A stretch of 64,000 nucleotides of DNA from NCBI RefSeq assembly GCF_002564025.1, contig NZ_PDJH01000001.1, forward strand, positions 2,170,001 through 2,234,000, given 5' to 3'. This DNA comes from Flavimobilis soli. Lineage in GTDB: Bacteria > Actinomycetota > Actinomycetes > Actinomycetales > Cellulomonadaceae. Both the position numbers and the translations under genes were made by a program. Positions 35,539 to 44,410 of the stretch are shown in pieces (position 1 is the first letter of the stretch; each line of letters starts with the position of its first letter). Below the pieces are notes generated by a model. It was given only the letters and a program-made list of their open reading frames with translations. It did no database searches and had not been told where the DNA came from.

Positions 35539-35563
35539 TTTACCGCCGTGAAACGTCCGTTGC
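35539..35563 (+). promoter_or_regulatory. Purine-island operator candidate, site B
   Basis: TTTAC-N6-GAAAC-N3-CGTTGC, identical to site A in all three fixed blocks. The flank after it (CCGCTT) is also shared. A possible promoter is GTGAAA (35548-35553), 17 bp, TGAAAT (35571-35576), so the site would cover the -35. Confidence 0.6.
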
Positions 35564-35650
35564 GACCGCTTGAAATACGTCCCACCTAGTTTCGGTGGCG
35601 TAGGGGAAAAGCGCGTGCGGCTGGGGCCGCCCGACAGAAAAGAGATCCGC

Positions 35651-36724
35651 ATGACCGTCTCGACCACGACCCACCGCCGTCGTCTCGGCCTCAAGGCTGC
35701 GGCGCTCGCCGCAGCAGCCGCGCTCGTCCTCACGGGCTGCAGCAGCGACAGCGACGCGGCACCCAGCCCGGCCGCGAGCGGCGCATCCGCCGACCTCGGC
35801 ACGCTGACCGTCCAGCTCTCCTGGATCAAGAACGCCGAGTTCGCGGGGGAGTTCTTCGCGATCGAGAAGGGCTACTTCAAGGACGCCGGCTTCAGCGACG
35901 TCATCCTCAACGCGGGTCCCGGCGCGACCGAGTCGATCGTCCTGTCGGGCGGCGCGGACTTCGGCCTGTCCAACGCGGTCTCGGTCGGGGCCGTCGTCGC
36001 CGAGGAGGGGGCGCCCCTCAAGATCGTCGGCACGACGTTCCAGAAGAACCCGTTCACGATCCTGTCCCTCAAGGACGGCGGCAACATCGCGACGCCGGCC
36101 GACCTGGTCGGCAAGAAGATCGGCGTCCAGGCCGGCCCGAACGAGGCGCTGTTCGACGCGCTCCTCGTCGCGAACGGCATCGACGCCAGCGAGGTCGAGA
36201 AGGTCCCGGTCGAGTACGACCCGGCGCCGCTCGTCAACGGCGACGTCGACGGCTTCCTCGCCTACGTCACGAACGAGGCCATCACGGTCGAGGCCGAGGG
36301 CCACCCGGTCACCAACCTCCTGTTCGCCGACAACGGCCTGCCGTTCGTCGCCGAGTCGGTCGTCACGACCGACGAGATGATCGAGAAGAGCCCGGAGAAG
36401 GTCAAGGCGTTCCTCAAGGCCGAGATCCTCGGCTGGAAGGACGCGGTCGCCGACCCCGAGGAGGGCGCTCGCCTCGCTGTCGAGAAGTATGGCAAGGACC
36501 TCGGCCTCGACATGGACAAGGAGCTCGAGCAGGCGACCGTCCAGACGTCGCTCATCGTGACCGACGAGACGAAGGCCAACGGGCTCTTCACGATCTCGGA
36601 CTCCCTGATCGAGCAGAACCTCGCGACCCTCAAGGCGTCGGGTATCGAGCTCGAGGCGTCCGACCTGTTCGACCTGTCGCTGCTCGGCGAGCTCCTCGCG
36701 GCCGAGCCCGACCTCACGAAGTAA
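35651..36724 (+). CDS. NitT/TauT/SsuA-type ABC transporter substrate-binding lipoprotein
   Basis: 357 residues. Signal peptide with lipobox LTGC (Cys30), then an NMT1/THI5-like periplasmic-binding fold: [30 protein letters not shown] and the [21 protein letters not shown] region match this group. The family binds sulfonates, nitrate, pyrimidine precursors, hydantoins or purine-related compounds. Position within the purine island and operator site B suggest a purine, allantoin or urate-like ligand (inferred). First gene of a five-gene unit with ATPase, two permeases and a MocA-like protein. Confidence 0.87.
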   Translation: MTVSTTTHRRRLGLKAAALAAAAALVLTGCSSDSDAAPSPAASGASADLGTLTVQLSWIKNAEFAGEFFAIEKGYFKDAGFSDVILNAGPGATESIVLSGGADFGLSNAVSVGAVVAEEGAPLKIVGTTFQKNPFTILSLKDGGNIATPADLVGKKIGVQAGPNEALFDALLVANGIDASEVEKVPVEYDPAPLVNGDVDGFLAYVTNEAITVEAEGHPVTNLLFADNGLPFVAESVVTTDEMIEKSPEKVKAFLKAEILGWKDAVADPEEGARLAVEKYGKDLGLDMDKELEQATVQTSLIVTDETKANGLFTISDSLIEQNLATLKASGIELEASDLFDLSLLGELLAAEPDLTK

Positions 36725-36734
36725 GGGCCACGCC

Positions 36735-37565
36735 ATGACCGTCACGGTGGCGGGCTCCGACGCCCAGGGAGTCGCCGGCTCCCTGGGCACCGGGGTCCGG
36801 ATCGAGAACCTCACGAAGACCTTCGGATCGGGCAAGCGCTCGGTCACTGCTCTCGACGACACGACGCTGTTCACGGACCAGGGGACGTTCCTCTCCCTCC
36901 TCGGTCCGTCCGGCTGCGGCAAGTCGACGATCCTGCGGATCCTCGCAGGGCTCGAGCAGCCGACGAGCGGCACCGCCCTCGTCGACGGTCGTACGCCGCT
37001 CGAGCTGCGCGAGGCGCACGAGCTGGGGATCGCGTTCCAGGACTCAGCCCTGCTGCCGTGGCGGTCGGTCGTGGCGAACATCCGCCTCCCGTTCGAGGTG
37101 GCGGGCGTGCGCCCCGACGACGCCCTGGTCGAGGAGCTGATCCGGCTCGTCGGGCTCGAGGGCTTCGAGAAGGCCAAGCCGTCGCAGCTCTCGGGCGGCA
37201 TGCGCCAGCGCGTGTCGATCGCGCGGGCGCTCGTCGTCCGGCCGAGCGTGCTGCTCCTCGACGAGCCGTTCGGCGCTCTCGACGACATGACGCGCCAGCG
37301 GCTCAACCTCGAGCTGCTGCGCATCTGGACGGAGAAGCCCGCGACCACCCTCATGGTCACTCACGGCATCTCCGAGGCGATCTTCCTCTCAGACCGCGTC
37401 GCGGTCATGAGCGCCCGACCGGGCCGGGTCAAGGAGATCATCGAGGTCGACCTCCCGCGTCCGCGCCTGCCGGAGATGCAGCGGACGCCGGAGTTCCACG
37501 CGCTGTGCGACCACGCCTCCGACCTGCTGTTCGGGTCGGGCGGGGCGGCCGGGGACGAGCCGTGA
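36735..37565 (+). CDS. ABC transporter ATP-binding protein (SsuB/TauB type)
   Basis: 276 residues. Walker [12 protein letters not shown]-loop [15 protein letters not shown] (the LPW motif after the Q-loop is typical of the nitrate/sulfonate/taurine group), signature [15 protein letters not shown], Walker [13 protein letters not shown], and H-loop [10 protein letters not shown] ~20-residue N-terminal extension precedes the domain. GTGA overlap with the first permease gene. It powers the importer of this operon. Confidence 0.92.
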   Translation: MTVTVAGSDAQGVAGSLGTGVRIENLTKTFGSGKRSVTALDDTTLFTDQGTFLSLLGPSGCGKSTILRILAGLEQPTSGTALVDGRTPLELREAHELGIAFQDSALLPWRSVVANIRLPFEVAGVRPDDALVEELIRLVGLEGFEKAKPSQLSGGMRQRVSIARALVVRPSVLLLDEPFGALDDMTRQRLNLELLRIWTEKPATTLMVTHGISEAIFLSDRVAVMSARPGRVKEIIEVDLPRPRLPEMQRTPEFHALCDHASDLLFGSGGAAGDEP

Positions 37566-38356
37566 CGGCCGCCGAGCGGTTGCGGGGCTGGGCCCCGGGC
37601 GCGATCGGCATCGTGGTGCTCGTCGCGCTCTGGTGGGTCGCCGCCGCGACGGTCCTCGCGGACTCGACGCTGCCGACGCCCGGCGGCGTCGTCCGGGCGC
37701 TCCTCGACGACGGCTGGTCGTTCTACGCCGCGAACTTCGGCGTGACGATCGAGGAGGCCGTCCGCGGCTTCGTGATCGGCAACGGTCTCGCGCTCGCGCT
37801 CGCGTCGCTCGTCCTGCTCGTGCCGCTGCTCGAGCGGGTCGTCATGCAGGTCGCGGTCATCAGCTACTGCCTCCCGCTCGTCGCGATCCTGCCCATCATC
37901 TACATCGTCATCGGACCGCCGCCGTCGGGCGAGCCGTCCGGCACCGCGGTCGTCCTCGCGGGGCTGTCGGTGTTCTTCACGACCGTCGTCGGCGCCGTCC
38001 TCGGGCTGCGCTCGGCGGACCGTGCGAGCCTCGACGTCGTGACGGTCTACGGCGGCGGCCGGTGGAAGCAGCTCACGAAGGTGCAGCTCTTCGCGTCGCT
38101 GCCGAGCGTCGTCTCGGCGCTGCAGATCGCGGCGCCCGCCGCGGTGCTCGGCGCGATCCTCGGCGAGTACATCGGCGGCATGGACCGCGGCGTCGGGCCT
38201 GCGCTCGTCAACGCGCAGCAGTCGCTCGCCTCCGAGCGGGCGTGGGGCATCGCCCTCGTGTGCGCGCTCGTCGCAGGCGCGGGCTATGCGCTGTTCGGCC
38301 TCGTCGCCCGGTGGGTGACGCCGTGGGCCGGGGGCCGGACGGAGGGAGCACGATGA
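37562..38356 (+). CDS. ABC transporter permease 1 (BPD_transp_1, NitT/TauT type)
   Basis: 264 residues with about six TM segments. GTG start at 37562 overlaps the ATPase stop. The coupling-helix (EAA-like) region [44 protein letters not shown] is clear. An N-terminal '[15 protein letters not shown]' segment is characteristic of SsuC/TauC permeases. The stop overlaps the second permease, so the importer uses a heterodimeric pair instead of one homodimeric permease. Confidence 0.88.
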   Translation: MTAAERLRGWAPGAIGIVVLVALWWVAAATVLADSTLPTPGGVVRALLDDGWSFYAANFGVTIEEAVRGFVIGNGLALALASLVLLVPLLERVVMQVAVISYCLPLVAILPIIYIVIGPPPSGEPSGTAVVLAGLSVFFTTVVGAVLGLRSADRASLDVVTVYGGGRWKQLTKVQLFASLPSVVSALQIAAPAAVLGAILGEYIGGMDRGVGPALVNAQQSLASERAWGIALVCALVAGAGYALFGLVARWVTPWAGGRTEGAR

Positions 38357-39216
38357 GCCAGACCAGCACCGCCGCCGCGCCCCGCGCAGCGAGCGCACCG
38401 CGCGCGGGCCTCGCGTCCCTGCGCACCGCGAGCCTCGGCACGCTGCGTGTCGTCGGCGATGCCGTCATGACCCTCGTCATCGTGCTCGCCGTGTGGGTCG
38501 GTGCGCTCGCCGTCTTCGAGGTGTCGCCGTACGTCGGCAAGGGCCCGCGCGAGGTGTGGGAGTACCTCGTCGAGGTGCCCAAGGCCGCCGCCAACCGCGC
38601 GGAGATCGTCACGCTGCTCGGCGAGACGCTGCGCGACGCGTCGCTCGGCTTCGTCACGGGCATGGTCGGGGCGCTCGTCCTCGCGGCGGCGATCGTGCTG
38701 TCGCGCGGCGTCGAGGCGACCGTCATGCCGGTCGCGATGCTGCTGCGCTCGGTGCCGCTCATCGCGCTCGCCCCGATCATCTTCCTGCTGCTCGGCCGCG
38801 GCGCCGTCACCGTCGCGGTGATGAGCGGGATCGTCGTGCTGTTCCCCGCGCTCGTGACGATCGTGTTCGGGCTGCGCTCCGCGTCGCCGCAGATGCGCGA
38901 CGTCGTGCACGTCTTCGGCGGGTCCGACCGGGCGGTCCTGACGAAGGTCGCGCTGCCCTCGGCGCTCCCGGCCCTGTTCGCGTCGGTGCGCGTCGCGGTC
39001 CCTGCCGCGATCACGGGGGCGCTCATCGCGGAGTGGCTCGCGACCGGGCAGGGCATCGGCTACGGCGTCGTCTCGGCGGTGGGCCGCGCGCAGAACACCA
39101 AGGTGTGGGCGATGGTCGCCGCGATCACGCTCGTCTCGCTCGTGCTCTACACGGTCGCGCAGCTCGTCGAGCGGTTCGTGCTCGCGCGGTTCGGGGACGG
39201 CGGTGGTCCTCGCTGA
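38353..39216 (+). CDS. ABC transporter permease 2 (BPD_transp_1, NitT/TauT type)
   Basis: 287 residues, a 30-residue cytoplasmic N-terminus and about six TM segments. GKGPREVWEYLVEVPKAAANR is the periplasmic loop usual in SsuC-like proteins, and VHVFGGSDRAVLTKVALPSALPALFASVRVAVPAAITGALIAEW is the EAA coupling region. Overlaps permease 1 by four bases and the MocA-like gene by 14 bases, so all five genes are translationally linked. Confidence 0.88.
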   Translation: MSQTSTAAAPRAASAPRAGLASLRTASLGTLRVVGDAVMTLVIVLAVWVGALAVFEVSPYVGKGPREVWEYLVEVPKAAANRAEIVTLLGETLRDASLGFVTGMVGALVLAAAIVLSRGVEATVMPVAMLLRSVPLIALAPIIFLLLGRGAVTVAVMSGIVVLFPALVTIVFGLRSASPQMRDVVHVFGGSDRAVLTKVALPSALPALFASVRVAVPAAITGALIAEWLATGQGIGYGVVSAVGRAQNTKVWAMVAAITLVSLVLYTVAQLVERFVLARFGDGGGPR

Positions 39217-39838
39217 CGGCCGCGGCGTCGTCGCGCCGCGGCCGCTCGTGCGTCCCCGCGCGGCGGGCCTCGTGCTCGCCGCCGGTGCTGGCACACGCAT
39301 GGGCGTGCCGAAGGCCCTCGTGCGGGATGCCGACGGGCGCACCTGGCTGAGCCACGTCGTCGAGGTCCTCGGGGAGGGTGGCTGCGAGGAGGTGACGGTC
39401 GTGCTCGGGGCGCAGGCGGAGATCGCGCGGACGCTCGTGCCGGCGGGCGTCCGCGTCGTCACGGCGCACGGCTGGGCCGCCGGGCTGTCGGCCTCGCTCG
39501 CCGCCGGGCTCGCCTGCTTCCTCGGTGACGAGGACCTGTCGCGGGCCGACTGCGCGGTCATCACGCTCGTCGACCTGCCCGAGCTGAGGCCGGCTGCGGT
39601 GCGTCGGGTCCTGGGGTCCGCGCCCTGCGCGAAGAGCCTGCGCAGGGCGGTGTACGACGACGCCCCGGGCCATCCCGTCGTCGTCGGCCGCGACCACTGG
39701 GCGCCGCTCCTGCGGCAGGTCGACCGTGCAGGTGGGGACCGTGGAGCGGGCCCGTACCTGCGTCGCGCGGGCTGCGAACCGGTCGACTGCACGGACCTCG
39801 GAGGAGGGTGCGACGTCGACTCCCCGCCGCGCGGGTGA
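39203..39838 (+). CDS. MocA-like nucleotidyltransferase (molybdenum cofactor cytidylyltransferase family)
   Basis: 211 residues. The NTP-binding signature GLVLAAGAGTRMGVPKALV and the later TLVDLPELRPAAVRRVL and DDAPGHPVVVGRDHW blocks match MobA/MocA-type transferases. MocA adds CMP to molybdopterin to make the cytosine dinucleotide cofactor. A role in maturing the neighbouring xanthine dehydrogenase is the likely explanation for its place here (inferred). GTG start at 39203 lies inside the end of permease 2, a 14-bp overlap. Confidence 0.8.
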   Translation: MVLADGRGVVAPRPLVRPRAAGLVLAAGAGTRMGVPKALVRDADGRTWLSHVVEVLGEGGCEEVTVVLGAQAEIARTLVPAGVRVVTAHGWAAGLSASLAAGLACFLGDEDLSRADCAVITLVDLPELRPAAVRRVLGSAPCAKSLRRAVYDDAPGHPVVVGRDHWAPLLRQVDRAGGDRGAGPYLRRAGCEPVDCTDLGGGCDVDSPPRG

Positions 39839-39946
39839 CGTCCACAGCGGCCAGAGGTCCCGGCTCGCACGGTCCGATGCATCCCTTACGCTGGCTGCGA
39901 GTGCGCCGCGGTGGCGCGCTCGCTCGGCAGAGGAAGCAGGCTGGCC

Positions 39947-42703
39947 ATGTCTCAAGGACGCAAGCTCGTCATCGTGGAGTCCCCCGCGAAGGCGCGCACG
40001 ATCGCGTCGTACCTCGGCGACGGGTACGAGGTCGAGGCGAGCGTGGGGCACATCCGTGACCTCCCGCAGCCGTCCGAGCTGCCCGCCGAGATGAAGAAGG
40101 GCCCCTTCGGGAAGTTCGCGGTCGACGTCGAGAACGGCTTCACCCCGTACTACGAGGTGTACGGCGACAAGAAGAAGAAGGTCGCCGAGCTCAAGCGGCT
40201 CCTCAAGGACGCCGACGAGCTCTTCCTGGCCACTGATGAGGACCGCGAGGGCGAGGCCATCGCGTGGCACCTGCTCGAGGCGCTCAAGCCCAAGGTGCCG
40301 GTCAAGCGCATGGTGTTCCACGAGATCACCCGCGAGGCGATCACCCGTGCGCTCGAGAACACCCGCGACATCGACGAGCGGCTCGTCGACGCGCAGGAGA
40401 CCCGCCGCATCCTCGACCGTCTCTACGGCTACGAGGTGTCGCCCGTGCTGTGGCGCAAGGTGCGCCAGGGCCTGTCCGCAGGCCGCGTGCAGTCGGTCGC
40501 GACGCGCCTCGTCGTCGAGCGCGAGCGCGAGCGCATGGCGTTCGTCGCCGCCGAGTACTGGGACCTCACGGCCGAGTTCACGACCCCGCAGGGTGAGCGC
40601 GACGACCAGTGGTTCAACGCTCGCCTGACGACGCTCGACGGCGCTCGCGTCGCGTCGGGCCGCGACTTCACGGACCGTGGCGAGCTCAAGTCCGCGTCGA
40701 CCGTCCACCTCGACGAAGAGGCGGCTCGCGCGGTCGCCGCCGCGATCGACGGCCAGACCGCCACGGTCCGCAGCCTCGAGACCAAGCCGTACACGCGCCG
40801 CCCGGCGGCGCCGTTCACGACGTCGACCCTCCAGCAGGAGGCGTCCCGCAAGCTCCGGATGAGCTCTCGTCAGACGATGCGCACCGCGCAGACGCTCTAC
40901 GAGAACGGGTACATCACCTACATGCGTACGGACTCGCCGGCGCTGTCGACGCAGGCGATCGACGCCGCGCGGCGCCAGGCCTCCGAGCTGTACGGCCCGG
41001 CCTACGTCCCTGAGAAGCCGCGCTACTACGCGTCGAAGGCGAAGGGCGCGCAGGAGGCCCACGAGGCCATCCGCCCCGCCGGTGACTCGTTCCGCACGCC
41101 TGCGCAGGTCGCTGGCGAGCTGTCGGGCGACCAGTTCAAGCTCTACGAGCTCATCTGGAAGCGCACCGTCGCCTCGCAGATGGGCGACGCGCGAGGCTCG
41201 ACGGCGTCGGTCCGCCTGGGCGTCGAGGGCACCCGCGCCGACGGCACGAAGGTCGACGCCGTGTTCTCGGCGTCAGGCACGGTCATCACCTTCCGCGGCT
41301 TCCTCGCCGCGTACGAGGAGGGCCGCGACACCGACCGGTACGACGACGACGCGAAGAAGGACGGCGAGTCGCGCCTCCCCGAGATGGCGGAGGGCGACAC
41401 GCTCGCGAGCCGCGACCTCACGGCGGACGGGCACACGACGTCGGCGCCGCCGCGCTACACGGAGGCGAGCCTCGTCAAGGCGCTCGAGGAGCGCGGCATC
41501 GGCCGCCCGTCGACGTACGCGTCGACGATCTCGACGATCCTCGACCGCGGCTACGTCGTCTCCCGCGGGCAGGCGCTCGTGCCGTCGTGGATCGCGTTCG
41601 CGGTCGTGCGGCTCCTCGAGGAGCACTTCGACCGGCTCGTCGACTACGACTTCACCGCTGCCATGGAGGCGGACCTCGACCAGATCGCCGCGGGCGAGGT
41701 CGACCGCACCGCCTGGCTGTCGAAGTTCTACTTCGGCGAGGGCTCCGGGTCGAGCGAGAGCCTCAAGGCGCTCGTCGACAACCTCGGCGAGATCGACGCC
41801 CGCGACATCAACTCGGTCCCGGTCGGCGAGGGCATCGTCCTGCGCGTGGGCCGATACGGCCCGTACATCGAGGACACGGCCGCCGAGGTCAAGGAGGGTG
41901 AGAACCCGCCGCGCGCCTCGGTGCCCGACGACGTCGCTCCCGACGAGCTCACGGTCGCCAAGGCGCGCGAGCTGCTCGAGACGCAGGCTGACGGGGACAT
42001 CGTCCTCGGCACGGATCCCGAGAGCGGCCACCCGATCGTCGCGCGCGCCGGCCGCTACGGCCCGTACGTCACCGAGGTGCTGCCCGAGCCGAAGCTCGAG
42101 GAGGGCCTGTCCGCGGCGGCGAAGAAGCGTGCGCTCGCGGCGCTCCCCAAGCCCCGCACGGCGTCCCTGTTCAAGGGCATGTCGCTGCAGACGATCACGC
42201 TCGAGGATGCGCTGCGGCTGCTGTCGCTTCCCCGCGTCGTGGGTGTCGACCCGGAGACGGGCACGGAGATCACGGCGCAGAACGGCCGCTACGGCCCGTA
42301 CCTGAAGAAGGGCACGGACTCGCGGACGATCGCGAGCGAGGAGCAGCTGCTGACGATCACGCTCGAGGAGGCGCTCGCGATCTACGCGCAGCCCAAGCGC
42401 GGCCGCGGCGCGACGGCGGCGGCACCGCTCAAGGAGCTCGGCGAGGACCCGACGTCGGGCAAGCCGATCGTCGTCAAGGACGGACGGTTCGGCCCGTACG
42501 TGACCGACGGGACGACCAACCGCACGCTGCCGAAGGACGCGTCGATCGAGTCGATCACGCACGAGCAGGCGGTCGAGCTGCTCGCCGAGAAGCGCGCGAA
42601 GACCCCCGCCAAGAAGACGGCAGCGAAGAAGGCTCCTGCGAAGAAGCCGGCGGCCAAGAAGGCTCCTGCGAAGAAGCCGGCGGCGAAGAAGAAGGCCGAG
42701 TAG
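39947..42703 (+). CDS. topA: DNA topoisomerase I (type IA)
   Basis: 918 residues. Relaxes negative supercoils. TOPRIM domain with Glu11 (VIVESPAKA) and ATDEDREGE (Asp97, Asp99, Glu101). Active-site Tyr325 in YITYMRTDS. EAHEAIRPA and GIGRPSTYASTISTILDRGYV complete the core. The C-terminal part has topoisomerase C-terminal repeats in place of zinc fingers (GRYGPYIED, GRYGPYVTE, GRYGPYLKK, GRFGPYVTD) and ends in a Lys/Ala/Pro tail of AKKAPAKKPA-type repeats, typical of actinobacterial TopA. Start at the ATG 39947 after AGAGGAAG. TACGCT (39887-39892) may be the -10. Confidence 0.96.
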   Translation: MSQGRKLVIVESPAKARTIASYLGDGYEVEASVGHIRDLPQPSELPAEMKKGPFGKFAVDVENGFTPYYEVYGDKKKKVAELKRLLKDADELFLATDEDREGEAIAWHLLEALKPKVPVKRMVFHEITREAITRALENTRDIDERLVDAQETRRILDRLYGYEVSPVLWRKVRQGLSAGRVQSVATRLVVERERERMAFVAAEYWDLTAEFTTPQGERDDQWFNARLTTLDGARVASGRDFTDRGELKSASTVHLDEEAARAVAAAIDGQTATVRSLETKPYTRRPAAPFTTSTLQQEASRKLRMSSRQTMRTAQTLYENGYITYMRTDSPALSTQAIDAARRQASELYGPAYVPEKPRYYASKAKGAQEAHEAIRPAGDSFRTPAQVAGELSGDQFKLYELIWKRTVASQMGDARGSTASVRLGVEGTRADGTKVDAVFSASGTVITFRGFLAAYEEGRDTDRYDDDAKKDGESRLPEMAEGDTLASRDLTADGHTTSAPPRYTEASLVKALEERGIGRPSTYASTISTILDRGYVVSRGQALVPSWIAFAVVRLLEEHFDRLVDYDFTAAMEADLDQIAAGEVDRTAWLSKFYFGEGSGSSESLKALVDNLGEIDARDINSVPVGEGIVLRVGRYGPYIEDTAAEVKEGENPPRASVPDDVAPDELTVAKARELLETQADGDIVLGTDPESGHPIVARAGRYGPYVTEVLPEPKLEEGLSAAAKKRALAALPKPRTASLFKGMSLQTITLEDALRLLSLPRVVGVDPETGTEITAQNGRYGPYLKKGTDSRTIASEEQLLTITLEEALAIYAQPKRGRGATAAAPLKELGEDPTSGKPIVVKDGRFGPYVTDGTTNRTLPKDASIESITHEQAVELLAEKRAKTPAKKTAAKKAPAKKPAAKKAPAKKPAAKKKAE

Positions 42704-42708
42704 CGGCT

Positions 42709-42731
42709 CCGGGCTCTGGCCCGGCCCCTTT
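42709..42731 (+). terminator. topA terminator
   Basis: CCGGGC-TCTG-GCCCGG hairpin (42709-42724) followed by CCCCTTT, six bases after the stop. Confidence 0.6.
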
Positions 42732-42754
42732 ACCGCTTTCCTGAGCTCCGCGAC

Positions 42755-43015
42755 CGATCGCCCGGGTGCACACGTAAGGTGTGCACCCGGGCGATCGGTG
42801 CATGGCTGCCCTTCTCTGGCTGCCCCTCTCTGGCTGCCCCTCTCTGGCTGCCCCTCGCCCCCCTGGAGCATGTGGCTGGCACCCCTTCCGCCTCGACGGA
42901 TAGCCCGCTTGCACGTGTGAGGTGGGCAACCGGGCGATCGGTGCGTCAGGCCGGGCGCTTCCCGGGAGACAGATCGCCCTGGTGCACGTGAGAGGTGTGC
43001 ACCGGGGCGATCAGT
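42755..43015. repeat. Three palindromic elements (dispersed family) with a 14-bp tandem repeat between them
   Basis: Copies at 42755-42799 (perfect 18-bp stem, loop GTAAG), 42898-42942 and 42971-43015. Between the first two, a 14-bp unit TCTCTGGCTGCCCC is repeated exactly three times (42813-42854). They fill the 332-bp convergent gap between topA and the AbiEi-DUF559 gene. No ORF is supported here. Confidence 0.9.
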
Positions 43016-43035
43016 GAGGGTGGCAGGCGGGTCGC

Positions 43036-43638
43036 TCAGACCGTGCTGCGCTCGGAGAGCACCGCGCGGATCGTCCTGACGGTCTCGTCGGGGCGTTGCA
43101 CGATGTCGTCGTACGTGAAGCGGAGCACGAGGTAGCCAGCCGCTGCCAGGCGGTTGTCCCGGGTGCGGTCTTGCTGGAAGCGATCCGCGTGCGCACGTCG
43201 GCCATCGATCTCGATGATGACGCGCTGCGCGGCAAACAGGACGTCCGCCCGCCCGACCAGCCGTCCGTGCACGTCCCGCACGGGCGCGTCGGCCTCCCAC
43301 CCGGTGATCTTCGCTGCATCGAGAAGATCGTGGGCGCAGCCCTCGGCGTGGCTGTGGGCGCCGCGCGCAGTGAGGTCGAGGAGCCTGCGGACCTGTGCGT
43401 TCCCGCGGGCGCGTGGCTGAGCTGTGAGGCGGCTGCGCAGCTCGTCCCTGCTCAAGAAGTCACGGGACGCGAGCCACGCGAGCAGGTCGCGAGCGTCGTC
43501 GAGCGGCAGCCAGGCGAGGGCGTCGACGAACGCTCGCTCCCGGGCTGCGACGAACGCGCTCGCCAGACCGAGGGACGGGACGGCGGCTACCTCACTCCGG
43601 TCCAGGCGGACACGCCGGGGGGCGGATCCCCCCGCCAA
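43036..43638 (-). pseudogene. DUF559/VSR-like endonuclease half of a frameshifted AbiEi-DUF559 gene
   Basis: About 200 codons from a TTG at 43638, which is only where this frame opens. It begins mid-protein: VRLDRSEVAAVPSLGLASAFVAARERAFVDALAWLPLDDARDLLAWLASRDFL is the linker normally found between an AbiEi-like N-domain and the nuclease. The C-terminal ~110 residues are the DUF559 nuclease domain with VGRADVLF and VIIEIDGRRAHAD (PD-(D/E)XK-like Asp and Glu) and a closing RLAAAGYLVLRFTYDDI. The matching N-terminal half lies in another frame (43592-43960). Removing one G from a G6 run joins them into about 307 residues. Broken, phase-variable or an assembly error. Confidence 0.75.
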
Positions 43639-43960
43639 GGTCGTCGCCAGGGCGGTCTGTCCAGACGTCGACCGTCGACAACGTGGGGATCGGCGCCCCG
43701 TGGAACGCGGCCGCAGCGGGACCGAGCAGGATCGATCCCGGTCGGGTGAGCCAGGCTGCCACTCCCAGCGAGCGCGGGGTCACGTCCTCTTCAGACAGGA
43801 CAAGCCCACGACCGACGATCCGTTTCCAGACGCCGTTCGCGATGCGGTAGTCGATCTGACGGCGGGACATCCCGGTGGCCCGTGCCTGGGCGGAGGTAAA
43901 CACGCCGAGCTGGCGTCGCGCGACGGGAGGCGTCCACGTGCGGTCGATCAACGAGGGCAT
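43592..43960 (-). pseudogene. AbiEi-type antitoxin-like N-terminal half of a frameshifted gene
   Basis: 122 codons from the ATG at 43960. The N-terminal winged-helix of the AbiEi/type IV antitoxin-like group is present (QLGVFTSAQARATGMSRRQIDYRIANGVWKRIVGRGLVL), followed by SLGVAAWLTRPGSILLGPAAAAFHGAPIPTLSTVDVWTD, which intact homologues continue into a DUF559 nuclease domain. Here the frame runs into IRPPACPPGPE and a stop just after a run of six G (minus strand; C6 at 43628-43633). With five G the frame continues directly into the nuclease half. In intact members the fusion is thought to act in defence or DNA processing; that role is not proven. Confidence 0.75.
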
Positions 43961-44098
43961 GGTCAGAGAGTGAGCCGTCGAGCGGCTGCGCGAGCAGTCG
44001 AGCTCTTCCTGGTGGACTAGGCCGTCACCCCGGAGCGCTGTGGGCCCCTACCGGAGCAGCGGCCAGCCCGCGGCCGATCGGGGCCATCGTGGCCCGAC

Positions 44099-44333
44099 GG
44101 ATCGCCCGCTTGCACGCGTGAGATGTGCAACGAGGGGATCGGTGGGATGGCGAGTCGACGGCGACGGCGAGGTGAACGCCGGGTCGATGGCGAAGTCGGG
44201 GCCGGATACGGCCCGCGGATAGCCCGCTTGCACGTGTGAGATGTGCAACGAGGGGATCGGTGCGAAGCAGAGGCGGAGGATGAGCGACCGATCGCCCGGG
44301 TGCGCACGTCACGTGTGCACCCGGGCGATCAGT
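44099..44333. repeat. Three palindromic elements (dispersed family)
   Basis: Copies at 44099-44143, 44217-44261 and 44289-44333 in the 450-bp gap between the AbiEi-like gene start (43960) and the ABC permease stop (44411). The first two belong to a variant with GCCCGCTTGCAC/GTGCAACGAGGGGATC arms. The third is close to the perfect form with one G-T wobble. No gene is supported between 43961 and 44410. Confidence 0.88.
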
Positions 44334-44372
44334 GGGTCCGGGAGGGAGAGCGGCGCTCTAGGCCGGAGCCTT

Positions 44373-44404
44373 GGGACTCCAGGAAGGGTCTCCTGGCGAG
44401 TCCC
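44373..44404 (-). terminator. Terminator of the MacB/FtsX-type ABC operon
   Basis: Stem GGGACT-CCAGGA paired with TCCTGG-AGTCCC (2-nt bulge), ending 6 bp from the stop of the minus-strand permease gene. Confidence 0.5.
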
Positions 44405-44410
44405 CCCGGG

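Noticed and set aside
23752..36724. Biosynthetic gene cluster
   Set aside because: No NRPS, PKS, terpene or RiPP core enzymes. All members fit purine degradation and transport.
42601..42703. Repeats in the 3' end of topA as mobile DNA
   Set aside because: They encode the in-frame AKKAPAKKPA tail normal for actinobacterial topoisomerase I.
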